Assembly (NCBI GenBank): GCA_002946415.1
Contig: NJPS01000048.1
Span: 744,001 to 808,000, forward strand
Direction: 5' to 3'
Length of the DNA stretch: 64,000 bases
Source of the DNA: Rutstroemia sp. NJR-2017a BVV2
Taxonomy: Eukaryota > Ascomycota > Leotiomycetes > Helotiales > Rutstroemiaceae
Under the pieces are notes generated by a model that did no database searches, had not been told where the DNA came from, and saw only the letters and a program-made list of their open reading frames with translations. Made by a program: the position numbers and the translations under genes. Below, piece after piece: positions 55,795-64,000 of this stretch; positions within the stretch are counted from its first letter, which is position 1; each line of letters opens with the position of its first letter.

Positions 55795-58700
55795 ATGAAC
55801 TCGACATCTCCTTTACCTCTGTCCAATGGACACGATGCCGCGTTGGCAAGATCCTCCCCATCAAACGATGACGCACCGGGGGAAAGCGAGTCAGAACTTT
55901 CCGATGTTGCAAACCCTCCCGTCGACGAAGCCTCACCGTCCTCCTCGAATCGTCAATCCGACTTCGGCGGTCGAGATACAGATGCTTCAGATGCTTCAGG
56001 CGATGAAGGTCAGGATCAAGAAGATGATGGCGATTTCGATATGGACGATACCCCAGCGGCTACTGCCTTTAATGGGGAACGTACGGAGCGTTCGAGCTCT
56101 GTTGAGTCTCGCCGTCCAGCCAAACGGAAGGCAGGCATAGAACAAGATCGATACTTTCTAGAAAATCCAGAACTGTATGGCTTGCGAAGAAGTGTATGTC
56201 TGCCGCTACTTCACCGCTATTATTACCATCTGCTGACGTGAAATCGTGATCTTAGGCGCGTCCGGCACAAAAACCCATTGTATGCTCTCAACCCTCTGTC
56301 TCTAAGAAGTGATATTGAATCACGCATACAAAAGTGATTACTAACAGGAACAGGTTGAGTCTGGTGATGACGAGGACGATGAAGAAGAAGAGGAATCAGA
56401 GTCGGACGTTATAGCCACTCACCGAAATAAGCGCAGGAAACCAGAGCGCTCTCAACAATGTAAGCCCCCCGCCATTCTACGATCACCATTTGTCGCAGAC
56501 CGCTAACATATTTCGCATAGCTTCAAAACGTCAAACACCTGCTCTGCGCTCCGCTTCCGCATCTGAAAGCGATGATAGTGACGCGTATGGTGGTGCCCGC
56601 GCGCGTAGTAACACGAAGAAAAACCGTCGCCGACAATTAGAATCTGGAAACCTCGCTCCGCAATATCAAGAGAAAAGGTGGAACAGTCGTCGTGCTGCAC
56701 AAGTCACCGCCGGTGCTTATCAGGAAAGCGATCCGGATCTTGAAGATGAATCTGAGATGATGACACCAAACCAATGGGCGGGAGATGAGCCAGACACTAC
56801 CCCATACATAGATGTTGTCCTGAAGCATAAGCTGAAGGAGCACTGTGACATAAATGACGAGAATCTCACAAGAGATGACTTCGAGTACTACATCAAATGG
56901 CAAGGGAAGTCTCACTGTCATGCAACTTGGGAGACTACATCTTCTTTAACAGGTGTAAGAGGTTTCCGGCGGCTTGAAAACTACTACAAAAAGATCGTTC
57001 TTGAGGATATCTACATGACTCAAGGCGATGAAATACCACCCGAAGAGAAAGAAAAGTGGATGCTTGATCGAGAACGAGATGCCGATGCTTTGGAAGATTA
57101 CACCAAGGTCGAGCGAGTCATCGGCTCCCGAGAAGGTGAAGATGAAACTGAATACTTCATCAAGTGGAAGGCTCTCTACTATGAATCCTGCACTTGGGAA
57201 ACCGCTTCCTTCATCAGCGACAAAGCACAAGAAGCAATTGATGATTTCTTGGATCGCAGCTCAAGATCATTAACGTCGGACAAGAAAGAATCAAACCCAG
57301 ACACCAGAAGTCCTCACGTGCCAATCCGTGAGCAGCCAGAATACATCAAGAATGGCCAGCTGCGGGACTTCCAGATTACCGGTCTCAATTTCCTTGCTTA
57401 CAACTGGTGTAAGAACAAGAACGTCATTCTTGCAGACGAGATGGGTCTCGGAAAGACTGTTCAAACTGTTGCATTCATGAACTGGCTTCGTCACGACCGA
57501 GGCCAGGAAGGTCCGTTTCTTGTCGTGGTGCCTCTGACCACCATTCCTGCTTGGGCCGATACTTTCGACAACTGGGCCCCAAGTCTAAACTATGTCGTAT
57601 ACAACGGCAAGGAAGCATCTCGTAACATCATCCGAGACTACGAATTGCTCGTAGATGGTAATCCTAGACGACCAAAATTCAATGTTCTTCTCACTTCTTA
57701 CGAATATATTCTGGCTGACGCTACTTTCTTGTCACAAATAAAGTGGCAGTTTATGGCAGTTGACGAAGCTCATCGTCTCAAAAACAGAGACTCGCAACTC
57801 TACCAAAAGCTGCTTGACTTCAAGGCACCAAGTCGACTGTTAATTACAGGTACACCAGTCCAAAACACTCTGGGTGAATTGTCGGCACTCATGGACTTCC
57901 TCATGCCTGGCGAACTAGAGATCGAGGATAATATGGACCTTACAGATGAAGCTGCTGGTGAAAAGATTGCTGCACTCACCACCAAAATCCAGCCATACAT
58001 TCTTCGTCGCACGAAGCAGAAGGTTGAGAATGATCTTCCACCTAAAAGTGAAAAGATTATTCGTGTCGAATTGTCGGATGTTCAGCTCGATTACTACAAG
58101 AATATCCTTACTCGAAACTACGCTGCGCTAAATGAGGGCGCCAAGGGCCAGAAGCAATCATTACTGAATATCATGATGGAGCTGAAGAAAGCTAGTAATC
58201 ATCCTTACATGTTCCCTAACGCCGAAGAGAAAATTCTCAAAGGCAGCGAGAGACGTGACGATCAACTCAAAGGTCTCATTGCTAGTAGTGGAAAGATGAT
58301 GCTTCTTGATCGACTGTTGGCCAAACTCAAGAAAGACAATCACCGTGTCTTGATTTTTAGTCAAATGGTTAAAATGCTGGATATTCTAGGAGACTATCTA
58401 CAACTCCGGGGCTATCAATTTCAACGTCTTGATGGTACAGTCGCCGCAGGTCCTCGTCGTCAAGCAATTGATCATTTCAACGCCGAGGAAAGTAATGACT
58501 TCTGCTTTCTTCTATCTACCCGTGCAGGTGGTCTTGGAATCAATTTGATGACTGCCGATACTGTTGTCATCTTCGACTCCGATTGGAATCCCCAAGCTGA
58601 TCTCCAGGCCATGGCTCGAGCACATCGTATCGGCCAGAAAAAGCCCGTGAGTATCTACCGATTAGTTTCTAAGGAGACTGTCGAGGAGGAGATTCTGGAG

Positions 58701-60627
58701 CGCGCCCGTAACAAGTTGATGCTGGAATTCATCACCATTCAGCGAGGTGTTACTGACAAGGAAAAGAAAGAACTTCGAGAAAAGGCAGCCAAAGCTGGTA
58801 AGATCGACGACCCTAGGTCATCTGAAGATATCTCTCGAATTCTCAAAAAGAGAGGTCAGAAGATGTTTGAACAGTCTGGAAACCAGAAGAAACTGGAAGA
58901 GCTAGACATTGACTCCGTTCTTGAGAATGCCGAAGAACACAAGACTGAAGTGCCAGAGGGCATGGTTGCTGATGGTGGTGAAGATTTCTTGAGAAGTTTC
59001 GAGTACACTGACGTCAAAATCGATCTCGAATGGGACGATATCATTCCAAAAGACCAATTGGCTGGAATCAAGGCCGAGGAAGAAAAGCGTGCCCACGAAG
59101 AATACCTGGCCAAGGTTGTGGAAGAAAACGCACCTCGCAAAGCTGCCTTGAAGAATACTGAAGGCTTTGAGAGAGAGCAACGCCTTGCCAAAAAACGTGA
59201 ACGCGACCAAGCCAAACAAGAGGAAATGGAAGAAAAACGAGAAGCTCAGGCAAATGCTCTAGATCCGAAGCGACCACTCAATGAGAAAGAGGTCAGAAAT
59301 CTCATGAAGGCTTATCTCCGATATGGTTCGCTAGAAGACAGAGGAGAAGAACTCGTCAAAGAAGCTCGCCTCATCGGCCGTGATCTGGATGTCTTGAGAG
59401 AAACCATTGATGCTCTAACCGAGGAGAGTAACAGGCGCCTCAAAGAAGAAAACGCTAGGGTCGAAGCAATGGAGCGTGAAACCAAGAAGCCATTGACCAA
59501 GAAGGATAGAAAAGCTGTTCTTTTCGACTATTCTGGAGTCAAAAGGGTCAACGCAGAAACGATTGTGGAACGTCCAGGGGAGATGAGAATGTTGAAAGAA
59601 ATCATTGGCAACATTTCTGAATTCAAGAATTTCCGAGTTCCTGATGCATCGAAAGGCGCTCACTACTCTTGCGACTGGGGTGCGAAAGAAGATGGCATGC
59701 TCCTTGTTGGTATCCACAGACATGGATATGGTGCCTGGACTCAAATCAGAGATGACACAGACCTTGGTCTCGGTGACAAGCTGTTCCTCGAAGAGCACAG
59801 AGTAGACAAGAAGGAGGAAAGAAGCAGAGCGGAAGAAAAGGTTGCAAAAGCTCCTGGTGCTGTCCATTTGGTTCGACGCGCCGATTACCTTCTTTCAGTC
59901 CTCAAAGCCAAGTATTCCGATAACCAGGCTGCAAAGCGTGCTGTGGAGAATCATCATCGCAACAACAAAAAGCACGAGCGAACGAATGGCTCCAGAAGAT
60001 CAGAGGCAAGAGCCTCCGTATCAGCATCTCCTGCTCCACAGGCCAAGAAGCGTCCGGTTGAGCAACGAGATCGAGACCGCAGCCACAGCCTGCTCAATGA
60101 CAATCGTGATCCTCGCCGACAGAGCGGAGGCTATAGTTCTTCTAAAATTGATTTGAAGAGGAAGCACAGTGAGGCAGACGATGAGAAACATTTGGAACGC
60201 CGCCCCAAGCACCGCAAATCAGAGAATGGTTACGGAGAGCCAGATTCAAATGAGATGCTTCGCAAACTCTTCAAGCCGATCAAGGAAAATCTGAAACAAC
60301 TCCAAGCCGGTACCGCTGCTAACTATCCCAACAAGAAAGAGCGGGCTGGTGTCCTCAAGAAGCAGCTTTACATCACTGGGCAATTCATCGACTCGGTAGT
60401 TAAACCTCAAAAAGGAGGAGAGACGGATAAAAAGTTGGCAGAGAGTCTCTGGTAAGTTCTTCGCCGACATTGAAGCTCGTATAATATTAATCATTCCTAG
60501 GGATTATGTCATGTCATTCTGGCCCAACCCTGGGCAGTCCATACAAGCAGTGGCAGCAATGTATAGAAAGATCGCGAACGATAAATTAATCGCAGATGGG
60601 AAGGGAGAAGCTGTAAGTGGCAGCTAA
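55795..60627 (+). CDS. CHD1: CHD1-type chromatin-remodelling ATPase
   Basis: Exons 55795-56193, 56256-56279, 56354-56459, 56521-60451 and 60501-60627 give 1528 residues. Order: an acidic Ser-rich N-terminus; chromodomain 1 at about 285-335 (YYIKWQGKSHCHATWE); chromodomain 2 at about 368-420 (YFIKWKALYYESCTWE); SNF2 ATPase with DEMGLGKTVQT (about 481) and DEAHRLKN (about 590); helicase C with RLDGTVAAGPRRQAIDHF, STRAGGLGINL and DLQAMARAHRIGQKK. Then come a SANT/SLIDE-like region with GYGAWTQIRDD and a C-terminal DUF4208 domain (about 1417-1480, MLRKLFKPIKENLKQLQAG). CHD1 spaces nucleosomes on transcribed genes. Exon 2 is a 24-nt microexon. The final GTAAGT at 60613 could instead be a donor to an alternative last exon; see findings. 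Confidence 0.96.
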
Positions 60628-63128
60628 AAAGAACATTGACGACTTCTTCAGAAAACATATTGTTATCCCGGTATATTGCAGTGGCGCACGGAATTGTGTT
60701 TGTAAATTTTTGGTGTTCTGGTGGGATATTCACGTGGCTAGCATCATGGCATCTTGGTCGGCGTACAAGTCAGAGGATTCCAAGCCGTAAAGGGTGGGCG
60801 GAGTCGTGATGTTTTCCTTTATGGGTGGGCATGCTAATGGGAGTTATGTGTAAAAGCACATGGGAGAGGTGGGAAGCCTAAGGTGAAGAGTACCCAATTT
60901 GTGTTCATGGCAGGTATGGACAAAGTCCAGCAAAAGGGGAGTGGTGAAAATATTGCAGTGCATTTGCATTTCCATAAAAATAAAGCTCCGCATAGAGTAT
61001 TATACCAGCATAGGTATAAATACACCGGAATTTCAATCAGACCAACTTCAGCCTCTCGCAGGATATGTGATAGAATATTAGCCAAGATAAGAGACCAACC
61101 ACGTGTCAGTGATTTATCCCCAGGATTTGGAATTCAAAGAACTACTTGCGGATACATAGATCCAGAGGAGACTACTCGAAAGCTTGGAGAAGCTTATTAG
61201 CATGACAAGTATCTGACATTCTTCGCCTCGTAGTGTCAGAGTAAGGGACGCACCGTCACGCACGAGATAACGTTACTTTGCTAGTTACATGGCGGCGATG
61301 GCGCCCCTCGTAGACCGAGTCAAGCAGAAGGAGCAGGCAAGACCTGGGGTAAAAGAGGGCTGGAACGAGAAATGGTGGAAATGGTATTCCGTACGAAGTA
61401 CAGCAAGTTGTTCCGTTCTGTCTCCACAAGTTCACCACAGCTTGGACCCAAGCGGGGGAAAACTACGTGGTTACCCGCGCCAGAAAGCTTGCGCATGGTC
61501 TTAGATTCCTAGTTCGAGTCAGCTGCTAAACGTCGGCCTCGGGTCCGTACTCCACTCTCGCCTGTCTAGCCTCTTCTCCCACTTCACTCAACGACAACGA
61601 CGTTCATCGAATCCGTCGCTTTCATCAATATCGTCAATATCGTCAATATCGTCAATATCGTCAATATCGTCAATTAAGTCGCAGGATCCAATCAAAATCA
61701 TTACGCCATTAAATAACAACGAAACCAAACACTGCATCTGTAGATAGTACATACTCATGTATTATTTTCGTTGTCATCACGTTTCATTATATTTACTTTG
61801 TTGATATCTCCCAATCCTAGCCGAAGCACCGATCAATGCCGCTTTCTAATGGCCAGATAATTACAGCCCGGAACGCCACAACGGACGCTTACTCGAGTCG
61901 ACTTTTCCAGCATGCAACACATGCATTGGTAATTTGTCGACAACCAATCGAGTGGCACAGCGTGCGCACTATCGAGAGGCACAGCACCGTGATGTGGTAT
62001 TTATCCGTATTACGGGTACGAGGTTGAACGACAGCCAAAATTGGGTTGCCAAAACTTCCGAACCAAAGCGCTTTGAAACTTCTGAATCTCGTGTCTTGCC
62101 CGTTTTGTTGGAGCCTGGAATGATCAAGTGATATGCTATACCTTCCGGGATCAAATATGTGACAATGGATCCGATGGGAAAGTTCTCAGTCTCGATTCTT
62201 GTATGGGATTTTGGAGGATTGTTACATATACGACCATCAACAACCTCGCCGCAATTTACTTGCGCTAATCTATTTTTGATTGGACATTCACGTAGTGTTT
62301 ATAGTCGGGCGCTCGGTGAATTGGAAGCAAACAGCTGGTTCACCGTTCAGCCCACCTACGCAAGTGCACTTTCCACTTTTTAAGCAACTGGTCCTTCGAC
62401 CCTTGAAAGCACATCACGCACCCATGTGAGACTTGGTATTCACTGCGTTACCTTTCCACCCAGAAGCGCTTGTTGGCAAATTGACGACCCTTCCTTCTTC
62501 AGTCCGTCCTACAGTCGGTCCGACTTGCTCATTCCAATTGTGAATCTACAAGGAGTGAATCAGAGCTACCCTGTGTTCTGCAGAGAGTGAGACCACTTAA
62601 CCCTTGTTCCCCGCATCTCGTAATCCTAACTAGCGTCTTCCCCACGAGGGTAACTCCTCCGCATGCTAACAAACGCTTGGTCTGGAGTCCCCGAGATCCC
62701 CCAGAAGGCTTTAGTGAGACTGTCAAAGGAATGGCTTGCAACCATCATGTGAATACCTTGTTGTTGTTTAGCGATCTCGAACGGAAATTTTACCTGAGAG
62801 ATAGTAAATTTTCCCGAAGAAGTACAGATCGCGTGCACATTTCCTCGGATGAATGCTAACAGGGGAGTTAATTTGTATCTCCCTCCTAGTGGTTCGAGTT
62901 AATTGAATTCACAAGCATCGTGACTGGACTGGGTGGAGAAGGCCCGGTTTAATATTCCCAAGTTTCAAGGCGATCTCCTCTCGCATACATAAAGTCTTAA
63001 CACCCCCAGCACTTCAAGAAACTACTTCTCGATCTTTTACGATCTTCTTCAAGGCCTTCGTCCACAGACTACTCACAGACAGAGACGCCCAATCTTTTAA
63101 TATCTACTGACAAGCATCAACCGTCATC
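60628..63128. promoter_or_regulatory. 2.5 kb interval upstream of the hexose transporter
   Basis: No supported gene. A plus-strand frame at 60883-61200 (105 aa) has no recognisable relatives. A 9-bp tandem repeat is at 61625-61674. The last 150 bp before 63129 are CT-rich (CTTCTCGATCTTTTACGATC near 63023), typical of strongly expressed fungal genes. Confidence 0.55.
61625..61674. repeat. Minisatellite, five units of TCAATATCG
   Basis: Five identical 9-bp units fill 61625-61669 and a partial sixth (TCAAT) follows. If read as protein it would give a 3-residue repeat, but no coding frame is supported. The perfect identity suggests recent slippage and length polymorphism. Confidence 0.9.
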
Positions 63129-64000
63129 ATGCCAGGAGGAGCTGTGGCCGTCCACGGCACGACCGATACGTCTCGTGTAAGTGGCTCCAGCCTCATTCTG
63201 AGTTTTCCAGCTCTTTATTGAATTGCCATTCCAATGGCAATTTGTTGTTTCTAAAACGCATTCGTTGCATCACCTATGCATTCAGTCAACAGCTCAACGA
63301 GCAATGCTAACGGCAATGATTCTAGATCGAGGCGCCGGTGACTGTGAAAGCATATCTTATGTAAGTATCAACCGCCCGGAAACTGTTCTGTTAATAGATC
63401 GACTGACTTCTGCTCTCACAGGTGTGGCTTTGCAGCATTTGGTGGTATTTTCTTCGGATACGATACAGGATGGATGTCCGGGTACGTGCTTCGATTTCAT
63501 ATATGCTGTGCACCTTCTGACGATGTCTATCAGTGTTTTGGCAATGCCATATGTCATCCACCAATGGACTGGCAAAGACCAACCCCCATCGACTGCGGAT
63601 AAAGCGACCAAGGATCAATTCGTCATCCCTGCACCAGATCAATCTTTGACTACCTCGATTCTATCTGCCGGTACCTTCTTTGGAGCTATTATCGCTGGTG
63701 ATGTAGCAGACTATATTGGACGTCGTATGACTATCATTTCTGGCTGTTTTGTATTCTGTATTGGTTGTATCATGGAGACTGCCGCCACCGGTGTTCCTCT
63801 TATGGCTGTCGGTCGTTTCTTCGCTGGTCTTGGTGTTGGATTCATCTCTGCCATTAGTGAGTTGACTGCAGCCGCCTCTCAACTACCTATCTAACAGCTC
63901 GTCTATAGTTATTCTTTACATGTCTGAGATTGCCCCAAAGAAAGTCCGAGGTGCCTTAGTATCAGGATATCAATTCTGTATTACTCTTGGTATTCTCCTT
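63129..64000 (+). CDS. MFS hexose transporter, 5' part (cut by the window end)
   Basis: Exons 63129-63176, 63326-63360, 63422-63481, 63534-63856 and 63909 onward; the gene continues past the window. The joined N-terminal part of about 185 residues starts MPGGAVAVHGTTDTSRIEAP. It contains helix 1 CGFAAFGGIFFGYDTGWMSG, a loop with VIPAPDQSLTTSILSAGTF, the loop 2-3 motif GDVADYIGRRMTI, RFFAGLGVGFISA (helix 4) and YMSEIAPKKVRGAL, the sugar-porter signature after helix 4. It resembles high-affinity fungal hexose transporters. First-exon splicing (CGT|GTAAGT) leaves only 16 residues in exon 1, and the first intron is 149 nt. Substrate preference cannot be read from this part. Plasma membrane is expected. 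Confidence 0.9.

Noticed and set aside
60883..61200. 105-codon plus-strand frame
   Set aside because: Composition and length are compatible with chance and no relatives are recognised.
1..64000. tRNA genes, CRISPR arrays, intact transposons
   Set aside because: I scanned by eye for B-box-like GGTTCGANTCC sequences, regularly spaced repeats, transposase or reverse-transcriptase motifs and terminal inverted repeats, and saw none that hold up. A tRNAscan-SE and RepeatMasker run would be decisive.

Overview
This window is nuclear DNA of a filamentous ascomycete (Pezizomycotina). The evidence is the gene style: genes on both strands, mostly 47-110 nt introns with GT...AG ends and CTAAC/CTGAC-like branch sites, two Zn2Cys6 regulators, a 2EXR protein, sugar transporters and secreted plant-wall-active proteins. 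My guess is a Leotiomycete of the Sclerotiniaceae type; this rests on general likeness and cannot be proved here. I find no operons, tRNA or rRNA genes, CRISPR arrays or intact transposons.

Layout. 0.7-7.4 kb is housekeeping: IML2-like TPR protein (-), SEM1/DSS1 (+), phosphoglycerate kinase (-), Mpv17/PMP22 membrane protein (-). 8.8-12.1 kb is a secretory pair: a Pro/Ser/Thr-rich 8-Cys secreted protein (-) and a GH53 endo-galactanase (+). 12.6-20.7 kb: ASNSD1-type asparagine synthetase-domain protein (-), the Rab5 exchange factor VPS9 (+), and a conserved protein of unknown function (+). 21.5-29.3 kb: two Zn2Cys6 transcription factors arranged head to head around a 2.8 kb gene-poor interval. 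29.8-38.3 kb: an orphan two-pass membrane protein whose start codon is apparently split by an intron (+), a GNAT acetyltransferase (-), and a large Ser-rich coiled-coil protein (+). 39.5-43.0 kb: a BRCT + Pol X DNA polymerase (-) and a 2EXR protein (+). 44.6-54.6 kb: an MFS sugar transporter (+), the TRAPPII subunit TRS65 (-), the splicing factor PRP40 (+) and the ribosome-recycling ATPase RLI1/ABCE1 (-). 55.8-60.6 kb: the CHD1-type chromatin remodeller (+). 63.1 kb to the end: the 5' part of a second MFS hexose transporter (+), cut by the window edge.

I rebuilt exon structures by hand, checking phase and family alignment at every junction. Most genes are unrelated housekeeping functions. Loose functional links are: GH53 with the sugar transporters (plant polysaccharide use), VPS9 with TRS65 (membrane traffic), SEM1 (proteasome and mRNA export) with PRP40, and RLI1 (translation). 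I found no coherent new gene system. The most unusual content is in gene structure: a split start codon, a 12-nt microexon carrying one Fe-S cysteine codon in RLI1, a zinc cluster spread over three exons including one of 20 nt, and several tandem 3' splice sites. There are also two proteins of unknown function with clear architecture (the membrane protein at 29.8-32.0 kb and the secreted protein at 8.8-9.4 kb).
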